A DNA stretch of 64,000 nucleotides from Aurelia coerulea (GCA_039566865.1 CM076943.1:17787501-17851500), one strand, 5' to 3'; counted from the first letter of the stretch, positions 10,499-20,937 are shown. The notes: generated by a model from the sequence alone, not told the origin. Numbers and translations: made by a program.

Positions 10499-12680
10499 GG
10501 TAAGGCCGAAAAGTCGGAGATGTCGGAGATGTCGGAGATGTTGGAGCAATTTCTCAAACTTTTTCATCTCTGACTTTTCGTTTTTCCCCTTTATGCTATA
10601 AACGAAAAGTCGGAGATGTCGGAGCAGGGATTTTTCTCCCTTAATTCAGTAAATTCTGATTGTAAAATGCCCTTCTTCTACGGCAGTTTCCCACGGTTTG
10701 TAGCAGTGTTGTTAGAAAATAGCCTCGGAGATTTTCCTCCGACTTTTCGTTTTTCCCCTATATGCAAAAAACGAAAAGTCGGAGATGTTGGAGCAGGGAT
10801 TTTTCTCCCTTTAAATCTGTAAATTCTGATTGTAAAATGCCCTTCTTCTAAGGTAGTTTCCCACGCTTTGTAGCAGTGTTGTTAGAAAACAGCCTCGGAG
10901 ATTTTCCTCCGACTTTTCGTTTTTCCCCTATATGCAATAAATGAAAAGTCGGAGATGTCGGAGCAGGGAGTTTTTTTTCCCTTTAAATCTGTAAATTCTG
11001 ATTGTAAAATGCCCTTCTTCTACGGCAGTTTCCCACGGTTTGTAGCAGTGTTGTTAGAAAATAGCCTCGGAGATTTTCCTCCGACTTTTCGTTTTTCCCC
11101 TATATGCAATAAACGAAAAGTCGGAGATGTCGGAGCAGGGATTTTTCTCCCTTTAAATCTGTAAATTCTGATTGTAAAATGCCCTTCTTCTAAGGTAGTT
11201 TCCCACGGTTTGTAGCAGTGTTGTTAGAAAATAGCCTCGGAGATTTTCCTCCGACTTTTCGTTTTTCCCCTATATGCAATAAACGAAAAGTCGGAGATGT
11301 CGGAGCAGGGATCTTTCTCCCTTTAAATCAGTGAATTCTGATTGTATAATGCTTTTCTTCTGAGGCAGTTTCCCGGCAGTTTCCCAGTGTCCTTCTGTAT
11401 ATTCATATACGATGTACAGACTGTCCGTTGAAACGAAAATGTATGATATAATCATCGAAGATTACAGTAAGATTACTGACGAAAATCGGAACTTTTTGTT
11501 CAGAAGTGGTGTTCCGGGTTTTGAAATATGTCCGGGTTTGCGGGTTCTAGCACCCCTCTCCCGAAGCCCCCTTCCTTCCTTCCTTCCTTCCTTCCAACCT
11601 TTAGGGACAGTGCAAAGTTTATTTTATAACATGGCCGGTGCAAAACGTAACGGGGTAACTACTTTTTTTTAGCTTGTACAGAACTGGGTCAAAACTTTTT
11701 ACAAAGCAAATATGAACGGGGCAGTACCTTTTTATAAGCTCAAGATGAAGTTTGAAATATGAAATGGCTAATTTTGAGGCCAAAATTGTGGATCATGCAA
11801 GTTGAGAAATGCTTGGAAGGATGTGTATAAAAATGACGAAAAATGTCCTTGTCAGTTACTTGCAAGAACGATTCATTGGTCATTTCTCTTCATCTTCAAA
11901 GTCGATTTCTTCGTTTACAAAGTCTCGTAAAGGCAAGAATTGATTATGTTATGGTCTTTGGCTAATTCATCGGTCGTACGATACAACATTTGTTGTTCAT
12001 GAATACAGGGCAGATACATTTTTTAAGGAAAGGGCGACGGGGCAGTTGGTTTTTTGGCAATAATTTCATACAGGACGAGCAGTTTTTTTTGGAAGAATTT
12101 TTCTTCTCCACCGGCCATGTAATGTAATAAATTTTGCCCTGTCCCTTAGAGCTTAAATGCAATCGAGGATAAAAAACTGCCTTAGAAGAAGGGCATTTTA
12201 CAGTCAGAATCCCTTCTCCGACATTTCTGACTTTTCGTTTTTTGCATATAGGGGAAAAACGAAAAGTCGGAGGAAAATCTCCGAGGCTATTTTCTAACAA
12301 CACTGCTACAAAGCGTGGGAAACTACCTTAGAAGAAGGGCATTTTACAATCAGAATTTACAGATTTTAAGGGAGAAAAATCCCTGCCCGGACATCTCCGA
12401 CTTTTCGTTTTTTGCATATAGGGGAAAAACGAAAAGTCGGAGGAAAATCTCCGACGCTATTTTCTAACAACACTGCTACAAAGCGTGGGAAACTACCTTA
12501 GAAGAAGGGCATTTTACAATCAGAATTTACTGAATTAAGGGAGAAAAATCCCTGCTCCGACATCTCCGACTTTTCGTTTGTAGCATATAGGGGAAAAACG
12601 AAAAGTCAGAGATGAAAAAGTTTGAGAAATTGCTCCAACATCTCCGACATCTCCGACATCTCCGAATTTTCGGCCTTACC
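10499..12680. mobile_element. Large foldback element with 170-bp internal repeats (MULE-like by target duplication)
   Basis: The ends are GGTAAGGCCGAAAAGTCGGA and its diverged complement ending CGGCCTTACC. A perfect 9-bp direct repeat TTTCAAATC flanks it (10490-10498 and 12681-12689). The left arm holds five head-to-tail ~170-bp units (AACGAAAAGTCGGAGATGTC-type starts at 10601, 10770, 10940, 11112 and 11282). The right arm holds about three inverted units (12180-12620). The centre (11400-12130) has a further inverted pair (around 11607 and 12125) and a CTTC run. The 9-bp duplication and the foldback form fit Mutator-like elements. There is no transposase. Near-identical ORFs at 10616, 10955 and 11962 are by-products of the repeat. 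Confidence 0.8.
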
Positions 12681-12798
12681 TTTCAAATCTGCAACATTCG
12701 TTGAAGCTTTGGCCTGATATATTTCTGAAATGGTTTTAGTTCGATGTTTTTTTGCAGATCAGCTCCTTCGCTTTTCAGTTAAAGAAAGGCCCATTTAA

Positions 12799-13208
12799 AG
12801 GACAAGTCCGGGGTTGGAATAATTGTTCATAAAATGAAAGATTACAATGTTTTGAATGGCGTGTAGTACTTTTTTCCAACCTTCTCTGCGAAATTGCGTA
12901 TTTCAATCTGCGAAATTAGCAAAATGACGTCATTATTCATGACGTCATTTCCACCCACTCCACCTTCGACCTGAACGAGGCTGTTTTCTTATAGAACTCT
13001 CCAGTAATTTCCGACGTCACAATCAAACCTTTGAAGCATTTGATCGCGTTTTACAAAATGGCGACGACATTGGGCCTAACTTACGAAAAATGCTGTACGA
13101 ATTTACAACAGAAAAAGATATCAAAACTTGGAAAAAAGCCACAAGTGATATTCGGCAGTTGGTAAGGCTGCTTTTTGACATTAATTGTAGAAACCCCGGA
13201 CTTGTCCT
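12799..13208. mobile_element. piggyBac-like MITE, copy 1
   Basis: The inverted ends AGGACAAGTCCGGGGTT / AACCCCGGACTTGTCCT are flanked by TTAA (12795-12798 and 13209-13212), the hallmark of piggyBac-type insertion. The interior carries two perfect TGACGTCA palindromes (12925-12932 and 12940-12947), an ACAAAATGGCGACG context resembling a YY1-type start, and a 35-codon ORF that is conserved in copy 2. There is no transposase. The second copy is at 26192-26619. Confidence 0.8.
13058..13165 (+). other. Conserved 35-codon ORF inside the piggyBac-like MITE, copy 1
   Basis: It begins MATTLGLTYEK and ends GSW before TAA. The same length and frame occur in copy 2 at 26469-26576. The stop overlaps TTGGTAAGG, which is also a good splice-donor sequence, so this could be a captured first exon rather than a complete ORF. 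I recognise no family. Differences between copies are roughly half synonymous, so there is no clear sign of coding selection. Confidence 0.35.
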
Positions 13209-13212
13209 TTAA

Positions 13213-14740
13213 AGCAGGCAGAGCTTCCTAACAGGTTTTTCCTGGACTTGCATACGTCGTTGTGAAAGAAAAGGAGAAACTGTATTTTTACTCCGATTCA
13301 AAGAAAATCATTTAAATTTTGAGTGGCCGTTAGCAAAAGTTCTCAAGAAGATGCTTCAGTCAATTTCTTAAATAGTTGTCCAAAGATGTTCTCATGACAG
13401 GTTATCGTGGCAGCGCTAGAGAAAGAGTACAGTCCTTTTAAATAAATCGACATTTCAGTGGGCCACTTAGTCGTTAAGAAAGAGTCTTATTCTTATCACA
13501 GAAAATTAGTCAAAGAAAATCCAATTAATACTCGGAAAATTTTGTCAATCAAATTGACTTTAGTAAGGTTAAACAGTAATGTTCTATGAGCGCAGCATTT
13601 CTAACTGACCGGAATTGTTTAAGGGACTGAGCCTGTTTAGGAGATTTCAATGGTTAATTTGATGTCTAATGTTGACTGCGATTTTGGCAAAATGATTCTA
13701 TTTCTTTGAGTCATTGAAAATCGTTTATGCAGGCAATCTGATACATTTGTGTATTTTGCCGGAAGAACAGACAACATTACATCAGCTTAATCCGCCTAAA
13801 ATCCTAAAGATAGCAAATGTTATTTCTTTTCTCAAATCAATTTTTGATAAATTCGTTGAAAAAGATTTGAATTTGCAAATGAACTATTCATAAATAGGCT
13901 CTTCTTTAATCAAATATTTGATTTCAAACTGTTTCCCGTAATTGTTAAACCTGTATTTGCTGGTAGAGCATAGTTTATTTATGGGCCTTTTAAATTAAAT
14001 CTAAATGTGATTTTGGACGAAGTGATTCTGTTTCTAACATTAAATAAAAATCAATGGCTCGTTTTAGCCAATCTAATAAGTCTATTCATTTTGCCGGAAG
14101 AGCTGACAAAAGAATGCTCTCCTTTATCCACCTCAGCCTCTAAAGATAGAAACTGTTATTTCTTTAATAAAACTAGTTTTTCGTACATTTGTTGAACGAG
14201 ATTTGAATTAGCAATGAGCTGTTCTTGAGGCCACGATTAATAAATCTGTATTAGTTGGCAGAGCATATTTATGGTTCTTAAGATCAGATTTTCATCGACT
14301 TCAACTTCAAATGAATGGATGAAATTTAATTTTAGAAGGGGAAAAACATTTACCAATATTTTCTTTGCATTGAATGGCTTTTGAAAGGAATTTTAAATGA
14401 TTTTCTTTAATTCTACCGTTAACCTTTCAAGATTTTTATTATTTTCAAATTACCGCGCTTTCCCTTCCACAAAGAGAAAATAATGAAAGTTTTAAACAAA
14501 ATAAAAAAATCCATCGTAATCTGTAAATTAAAGGAGAAACAAATGATAGAACTTTCAAGAAAACCATAGTTAATGAATGAAGAGATATTACATAGTGGTA
14601 AGCAGGTATAAGCAGGTGTGCGAAAGTCTGTTGCTCTTCTTGTTTGATATTTAGAAATTTGCTGCCGTCACAATCTCAAACAAGTTGAACTATAGAAAGC
14701 GTTACAGCCACGTGCCTAAAGTCCCTTTCAAGAACAAGGA
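13213..14740. other. AT-rich intergenic, nothing recognised
   Basis: This is low-GC sequence with weak internal similarity between 13660-13800 and 14000-14110 (ATTTTGCCGGAAGA repeated), suggesting an old duplication. No domain or RNA was recognised. Confidence 0.4.
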
Positions 14741-14744
14741 CAGA

Positions 14745-15925
14745 TTTTGTAACACCATAGCATCAGTTGCTTTTGATCGACACCTCAATCAAAAACGATA
14801 AGAGATTGAAGACAAAGGAAATTCTCTCAACCAGTAATTCAAAACAAACAAAGCAGCAAAAGTTGCTTTGAAAAAAGTGGGGCAAACTGTCGCCTTGTGC
14901 ACGCGAAGAGTGGTTTTAAGAGAAGTCTTGAGTTTAGAAGAACAGAAGAAAGATAAATCTAAAGATCTGCCCGCGCGGATTTTGTTGACCGAGCAGAAGT
15001 CCTTGCAATTCTTGGATATTTAGAGCTGGAATGAAACAACTACTACTCAGCCCCTAAGTCAAATACACAAAATCCGCTTAACAGATCTTTAGATTTATCC
15101 TTCTTCTTTCGCTAAAATATCATGGCTGCTCTTAAAAACCAGTTTTCGCATGCAAAAGAAGACAGTTTGCCCTACTGGTTTCAGCCAACTTCTGCACCTT
15201 TGTTGGTTGTGCTTTAATGGTTGAGAGAATTTCCTTTGTCTGCAGTTACTAATTGCTTTGAATCGCGGTGTCAATCAAAACTAACTGATGCTACTGGGTG
15301 CGCCAAAAAAAAATATGCACGTTTGGCAGGCCACAATAAATCGTACACTGGACCAATTTTGAAGATTCATGACTTAATCTTTAGCAAAACCCTGAATTAG
15401 ATTCTAGGCTTTTTTGCAAATTTGTTGTTTTCATTTTTAGAGCTAGCTGCGAGTTTCTCAAAATGTTCGTTTTGGAAAACACTTGAAACGATAAAAAAAT
15501 ATCGATCAAGTTTTCCAAAGAATCGACATGAATGGAAACAGAGAAAACTTGTTCGTGGTGATTTGGGATTTAGAAATTGATAAATTGTATCGATTAATTT
15601 CATCGATTAATTAATCAAATTCTAAATCCCAATATTACTACGAAAAAGTCTTCTCTTTGTCCATTCATGTCGAGTCTTCAGAAAATTTGATCAATGTTTA
15701 TTTGATCGTTTCCAATGTTTTCGAAAACGAAAATTTTTAGAAACTCGCTCCTTGCTCTAAAAATTGAAAACAAAAAAAAAATTTGCAAAAAATTCTAGAA
15801 TCTAATTCAGGCTTTTTGCTAAAGATTAAGTCATGAATCTTCAAAATCAGCCCAGTGTTCGATTTATTGTGGCCTGCCAAACGTGCATAGTTTATTGTGG
15901 CGCCCCGGTATTGTGTTACACGATC
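14745..15925. mobile_element. Foldback element, family D copy 3, split by a MITE
   Basis: The left end TTTTGTAACACCATAGCATC and arm (GATCGACACCTCAATCAAAA, AAATTCTCTCAACCAGTAAT) pair with the right arm (15060-15291; GGTTGAGAGAATTTCC, GGTGTCAATCAAAACTAACT). The right terminal repeat is interrupted after GATGCTA (15293) and resumes at 15911 as TTGTGTTACA. The family A-like MITE therefore inserted at its TA. Confidence 0.7.
15294..15908. mobile_element. Foldback MITE, family A-related, nested in family D copy 3
   Basis: The ends CTGGGTGCGCCA and TGGCGCCCCGG are inverted and flanked by TA (15292-15293 and 15909-15910). The whole element is a long hairpin: TTTGGCAGGCCACAATAAAT, TCATGACTTAATCTTTAGCA and AGATTCTAGGC segments recur inverted in the other arm (15790-15900). 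The centre carries a second inverted pair around ATTTGGGATTTAGAAATTGA. Confidence 0.8.
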
Positions 15926-15962
15926 TGTTCTTGCTCGTTTCAAGCCATTCAATCCAAAGAAA

Positions 15963-16084
15963 GATGAGTGGCCGAGCGGGGTGAGTGGCCGAGCGGGGTG
16001 AGTGGCCGAGCGGCTTATACAGTTTCCGTCAGGTGACCTAAGTTAAGCTCGGTCGAGTGTGGTCAAACTACGGATGGGTGACCT
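15963..16084 (+). other. 5S-rRNA-like sequence (5' part), probably a Pol III-derived SINE
   Basis: 16027-16084 matches the internal promoter half of animal 5S rRNA: AAGTTAAGC (box A), a GGTCG element, and GGATGGGTGACC (box C), in the right order and close to the right spacing. Upstream, GTGAGTGGCCGAGCGG is repeated three times and resembles a tRNA A box. The sequence continues at 19946 after the BEL/Pao insertion, whose 5-bp duplication GACCT falls in box C. A SINE or dispersed 5S pseudogene is more likely than a working 5S gene, because the region after box C diverges. Confidence 0.6.
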
Positions 16085-16222
16085 TGTGGAAAAAGCTGAG
16101 GACTGGACCGAGTATGTAGATTTATTAGTTTTTGACGTTTTGTAGTTAGTAGTCTAGAGTTGGAGCTATGGTCGATTTGAGCTTGGAGAGAGACGCAACG
16201 AGGCGTACTTGAAAATACTACA
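16085..16222 (+). repeat. 5' LTR of the BEL/Pao element
   Basis: It starts TGTGGAAAAAGCTGAGGACT and ends GAAAATACTACA. It matches the 3' LTR at 19808-19945 over its whole length, apart from ATTTATTAG versus ATTAATTAG. At 138 bp it is short for this group. Confidence 0.92.
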
Positions 16223-16240
16223 TGGTGCCGTTTGACCCGG
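16223..16240 (+). promoter_or_regulatory. Putative primer binding site
   Basis: Sequence directly after the 5' LTR begins TGGTGCCGTTTGACCCGG. A TGG start complementary to tRNA 3' CCA is expected of a PBS. The matching tRNA was not identified. Confidence 0.55.
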
Positions 16241-16293
16241 AATATCGAGAATTGGAGTGATCGTTTCAGGAAGAGCCTGAATCGTTTAATAGA

Positions 16294-18924
16294 ATGGAGG
16301 ATTTGAAGAAATTGGTCAAATGACGTAGCGCTAGCCGTCGTTACGTTAAGAAGACGATAACTGATACAGCGAAGATCTTGGCAGGAGCGGAACAAGATGT
16401 CGACAAATTGAAAACAAACAAGGAACTTTTGTGCCAAGAATCAGAGAGTCTGAAAAAGAGCGATAAAGAGATTCTGGACTTAACCAGCGAGGATAAGTTT
16501 GAGGATGAAATATTGGAGTGCAAGCAGTTTTCTGGTGAGATACAGTACTGTTTAACGCAAATCGAATCGAAATTGAGAGTATTATTGAAACCCGAAGAAG
16601 GACAACGTGAGCCGCGTCGTGAATCTATTGGTAGCGCGCGGAAAGTGAAAACGATGAAATTGCCAACCTTGACTTTGGAGAAGTTTTCGGGCAATCCGAC
16701 AGAATGGCCGTCTTTCTGGGAGACGTTTAAAGCTGCAATTGATTCAGACGAAGAGATGGAAGACGTGATGAAATTTAGTTATTTGAAGAGTTATTTGGTA
16801 GGCCCAGCAGCACTTGCCGTTGCGGGGCTGAAAGTTACGAATTCGACATACAAAGAGGCACTAGATGTTTTGCATAGAAGATTTGGAGACGTTTCAGTAA
16901 TCATAGGGAATCATATGGATGCGTTGCTTCATTGCCCTGCAGTTGATGCCATGAGCGATGTTAAGAAGTTGAGAGCACTGTACGACAAGTTGGAAGTGAA
17001 CGTGAGGAGTTTGGGTGCGCTTGGTTTGCATAGCGGAGGATATGAGCGAGTCATGTCGCCTGAAATATTGAAGAAATTGCCGAGTGAACTGCAAGTTATG
17101 ATAACACGTAAACTGAAAGGTTCGTGTGATTTACGATATTTGTTGGAAATATTCCACGAAGAGCTCCTTGTTAGAGAGAAATGTGTTTTGAGCCAAGTTA
17201 GCGTAGAGAAAAACAAGCCAGCCACCGCCCCCCAAGAAGTGACGAGAAACAGATTCACGTATCGAAATCAACAAGCTACCGCAGCAACGTTATACACTGG
17301 AAGCCAAGCATATGATAGAAAGTTTGTTATCAAATGTGCCTATTGCGATGGAGATCACAAGTCTCATTTGTGTACCATTGTCACAGATCATATCGTGCGA
17401 AGAAAGATTTTGACGCAAAAGAACCGCTGCTTCATCTGCTTACGCGCTAATCATCTGGCGCGGAACTGTCGTTCAAACATGACATGCCTGAAATGCAATA
17501 GAAGACATCATTCGACTATATGTGAGTGCTATTCCAAAGCAGGAACAAGCGAAAGAGGTAATGAAGCTGACCAAAAGAGAAGCAGCGTTGAAGCAAAGGT
17601 GCCGGAGAGTACGTCAACAACGAATATGCACGTGAGCGCAAGAAATTCCGTTCTACTGCAGACCGCGCGTGCAGACGTAAAAGCCCCTGGAAAAGCGAGA
17701 GGGAGAAGATTAAGGTTTGTGTTCGATTCTGGCAGTCAGAAGAGTTATGTGACAGTAGATGCAAAGAATGCATTGGGTCTTCCAGTTATTGGAAAAGATA
17801 AACTGCTGATCAAGACATTCGGAGACGAATCGCCCAAAGTTCGTGATTGTGAGATCGTGCAACTTTCCGTTGGTTGCAAAAATGGAGAAGAGTCTGTGAT
17901 GGAAGCATACGTTGTACCTGTGATTTGTACGCCGATTAGCAACCAAGTGATTTCGAGAGCGGTGAAACATTATGACCATTTGCGTGGGTTAGATTTAGCG
18001 GATTTTGTAGAAGAGGACGAATTGAACGTTGATAGGAATGTGGACATTTTGGTCGGCGCAGATTTTTATTGGAGATTTATCACCGGACGTATTGTTCAAG
18101 GAAAGAAACCCGGTCCGGTCGCGATGGAGACGAAGTTAGGGTGGGTGCTGTCAGGGCCCACAGATATGGTAAGTTCTGATTCTGATTCACATGTTATGAG
18201 AATTGATACTGTTGTTGTTGATAAAGAAAACTTTGCGATTGTGAATGAAGTGAAAAGATTTTGGGAAAATGAGGCTATAGGCATAAAAGGAAATGAAGAT
18301 CAATGTTTGCATGAGAAGTTTGTTGATGAAATTGAGTTTGTAGATAACAGATATGAAGTTTTGGCGAAAATTGAGCGGTTTGAAAATGAGGTTGGCCCCC
18401 AGGAAAAAACGAGACTGCCCGAAGAAAAGTTATCGGACACGTCTTTGTTGAAAAATGATTCCGAGAAGCCTGAGGAGAGTAAGGTTTTGGGCATGATTTG
18501 GAACTCGAAGTCAGACGAACTGGCTTATGATTTTGATGCGATGCTCGGGTCTTCTGAGAAGGAGCAAGTTACGAAGCGCGATGTGCTTGCCAGGACAGCC
18601 AAGATTTTCGACCCGCTTGGTTTGATAAGTCCGGTTATTGTCCCTTTGAAATTGGTGTTTCAGAAGTTATGCAAACAAACTAATGATTGGAACTCATTGA
18701 TAGATGAGTCTATTTTGAGCGACTATAAAGCGATCGTAAATGACTTGATGCATGTAGGCTGCATTGTTGTTGACAGAAATTATATAGGAAGAAATATTGC
18801 GCAGTCTGATATCGATTTTATTGAATTACACGGCTTTTGTGATTCGTCAAAAGCGAGTTATGGAGCTTGCGTTTATGTTGTTTGTCATTTGATGAGTTTT
18901 GGTGGAAGGGTCCCGAGATTTTGA
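16294..18924 (+). pseudogene. BEL/Pao gag-protease polyprotein, RT-deleted, with early in-frame TGA
   Basis: The only upstream in-frame ATG (16294) is followed by an in-frame TGA at 16321-16323. The frame is then open to 18924. Counting residues from codon 16378: the gag-like motif FSGNPTEWPSFW is near 103, the zinc knuckle CFICLRANHLARNC near 351, a second knuckle beginning CLKCNRRHH follows, and the protease box FDSGSQKSYV is near 449. The pre-RT motif FWENEAIGI is present. Sequence then passes from about 18360 to KVLGMIWN (about 18480) without the RT palm, continues through RTAKIFDPLGLISPV (Pao domain) and HGFCDSSKASYGACVYV (RNase H start), and is lost at a frame change near 18870-18924. 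The gag and protease part looks intact apart from the TGA. Confidence 0.85.
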
Positions 18925-19709
18925 GAAAAACAATCGAGTTTTGGCCTGATAAAGAAAGTTTCGAGGGTTGTAAACAAGCTAACAATCAGTTTATTGAATT
19001 TGAAGAGGTGAAGGGAAATCCCTTGAATGTGAATGTGCATTTGGTTCACGCTGAGCGTTGCAATATCAGTAACGTCATGTCTATTGAAAGGTTTAGCGAT
19101 GTGAACAAACTGTATCGGACAACCGCTTACGTCCTACGGTTTGCGCATAACTTGAAGGCGCGGATTGATAAAACGAAAACAGCGCTTACGGCAGATTTGG
19201 AAACAAGTGAAATCGAAAACTTGAAAGCAAACTTGGATTTGTTCGAAGATGAGTGCGAGATCGATGTTGCCGAAAATCGAAAATCGTTGTCGAAGCGAAG
19301 TCGCTATTTAGAGAAGCTGTTGGATCATTTTAGAGATCGATTTAGACACGAGTATTTGACGAGTTTACGAGAATTCCACGTTGGAAAACGATCGTTGACA
19401 AATAGAGTTATAAAGGTCGGTCACGTCGTTACAATACATGAAGATAAACGACCGCGTCAGTTGTGGAACCTGGGACGAGTGACAAAGTTGCTTGCTGGTA
19501 AAGATGGAAACGTTCGTAGTGCAGTCGTGAGAGTTTTCAGAAAAGGAAGAGTAGCAGATTTTAGAAGACCGATCAAGAAACTTTATCCGGTTGAGGTAGC
19601 AGATGCAGAAGAGAATACGGAATGCAGGAGGACAATGGTCATGAAGGAGGATGAAGAGCCTCAGATTAGAACAGTACTGGACGAAAACGTTGGTGAGATG
19701 ATTCATTGA
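18900..19709 (+). pseudogene. BEL/Pao 3' coding remnant (integrase-deleted, DUF5641 region)
   Basis: In a different frame from the upstream ORF, it begins in FWWKGPEILRK-type sequence that normally follows RNase H. It then has SDVNKLYRTTAYVLRF, and jumps to DHFRDRFRHEYLTSLRE and VGHVVTIHEDKRPRQLWNLG, the C-terminal domain that normally follows the integrase. The integrase zinc finger and DDE core expected between about 19160 and 19320 are absent. It ends at TGA 19707-19709, about 100 bp before the 3' LTR. Confidence 0.85.
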
Positions 19710-19807
19710 CCGTGAGTACAAAGTAGTTTAGCTTGCTGAGTATTTAATCGCGTTTAGTTTATCGTAGTATGGGTATCGTTGTGTTATCGCATTTCCCGCG
19801 CGGGGAG

Positions 19808-19945
19808 TGTGGAAAAAGCTGAGGACTGGACCGAGTATGTAGATTAATTAGTTTTTGACGTTTTGTAGTTAGTAGTCTAGAGTTGGAGCTATGGTCGATT
19901 TGAGCTTGGAGAGAGACGCAACGAGGCGTACTTGAAAATACTACA
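19808..19945 (+). repeat. 3' LTR of the BEL/Pao element
   Basis: It matches the 5' LTR nearly perfectly and is preceded by GC-rich CCCGCGCGGGGAG, possibly a remnant of the polypurine region. It is followed by target duplication GACCT at 19946-19950. Confidence 0.92.
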
Positions 19946-20045
19946 GACCTCTCTGAGGCCTGACCTCGCAACTCACCTCGCCGAGCCTCGGAAGGGACGT
20001 TAAACTAGGGGTCCCATGCCTGGATGCGGCATGCATAATGGGCTT
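19946..20045 (+). other. 3' part of the interrupted 5S-like SINE
   Basis: It continues from 16084: after GACCT come CTCTGAGGCCTGACCTCGCA and a CCTCGGAAGGGACGTTAAAC tail. It no longer resembles the 3' half of 5S rRNA, which favours a SINE body over a 5S gene. Confidence 0.45.
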
Positions 20046-20580
20046 AATTTAGCTTTAAGTAGCGAGAAATATTTCCTGCCAACTCAAAATAAATTACTGA
20101 AAAATAAAGATGTAGTAGCCATTTCTAGAAGTTTCTTGAAAGATCTTGAAGCCTTTGTTGTTTTGGGTAAGCTATGTGTAACTTACTGTCTTAGACTCTT
20201 TAAGTCGTAAATGACTGAAATTCACGTAGATTAAAAAATATGTCGCATAGAAATTGAAAACAAAACTAAATTTGTACCAGTCTTACTACAAGTTTTACAT
20301 TCTTTGCTTCTTAATCGAATTAAATAGAGGAATATCATCTCAGATAAGAAAAGTATAAAAAGTCGAAAATATAAAAAGTGGATCAAATTTTAAGACTTTC
20401 CTCAGCTTTGAACCAATGGCAGCGAGCTATTTCACAAATTTCTAGCCGGTTCACAACCTCAAATTGAGACAAAATAGTTGCAAAGCTTCTTGCCGTCCCC
20501 TTTCTAAAGTATTCTTAATGCGTGCTTACTCCAGCTTTATTTAACAAACCGATTGTTCCCGAGTATAAAGACCCTTTGCT
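20046..20580. other. Intergenic, nothing recognised
   Basis: This is AT-rich DNA with no motif I can name. A 64-codon ORF at 20016-20210 is not supported. Confidence 0.4.
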
Positions 20581-20585
20581 AGACA

Positions 20586-20738
20586 AGATACGGTTTGTCC
20601 GAGTAAACGTATGTGTTCCGCTGTGCAGTAGGTTAAAGCTAATGCGCAGTAGTGTTTTGGGTTGGAGCTCTGCCGGGCGCATGAGCATTAACCTACTGCA
20701 CGGGGGGACACATACGCTTCCTCGGACAAACCGTATCT
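20586..20738. repeat. Foldback hairpin element
   Basis: AGATACGGTTTGTCCGAG at 20586 pairs with CTCGGACAAACCGTATCT ending at 20738. The arms continue through ACGTATGTGT, GTGCAGTAGGTTAA and AATGCGCA. It is probably a small MITE; no clear target duplication was seen. Confidence 0.7.
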
Positions 20739-20937
20739 CGTTTCCCCAATAAGCTCTGCTAACAATTAGGCCTTGTGCGCTGCAAATGAGAACAACAACA
20801 CAAACACAAGCTGAGTAATGGAGGTGGTAAATGTTTACGGTTCTCCCATCAGGCTAGAAGAAGAACACAAATAATAGACCACGTTGATTTCTTCTCAGGA
20901 GTCTTGACGATCCATTTTCTTCTCTCTATCCATTGTA

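Larger units (their letters stand above)
16085..19945 (+). mobile_element. BEL/Pao LTR retrotransposon, internally deleted
   Basis: It has 138-bp LTRs with TG...CA ends (16085-16222 and 19808-19945) that differ at about one site, and a perfect 5-bp duplication GACCT (16080-16084 and 19946-19950). At 3861 bp it is far shorter than typical 6-7-kb elements. Coding content in order: a gag-like DUF1759 region, two CCHC zinc knuckles, a DSG aspartic protease, the stretch just before RT, the post-RT Pao domain, the RNase H start, and the C-terminal DUF5641 region. The RT palm with its YxDD box, the rest of RNase H and the integrase catalytic core are absent. The young LTRs with missing enzymes imply mobilisation in trans. 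Confidence 0.9.

Noticed and set aside
10616..12303. Several near-identical ORFs containing FPPTFRFSPIC
   Set aside because: They repeat with the ~170-bp units of the foldback element and occur in both arms. They are by-products of the repeat.
15963..16084. A functional 5S rRNA gene or tRNA gene
   Set aside because: The 5S-like part covers only the internal promoter half. Sequence after box C does not continue as 5S, and the tRNA-like A box has no B box or cloverleaf.
16063..19721. Minus-strand ORFs across the BEL/Pao element
   Set aside because: They are shadows of the plus-strand coding frames and contain no recognisable domains.
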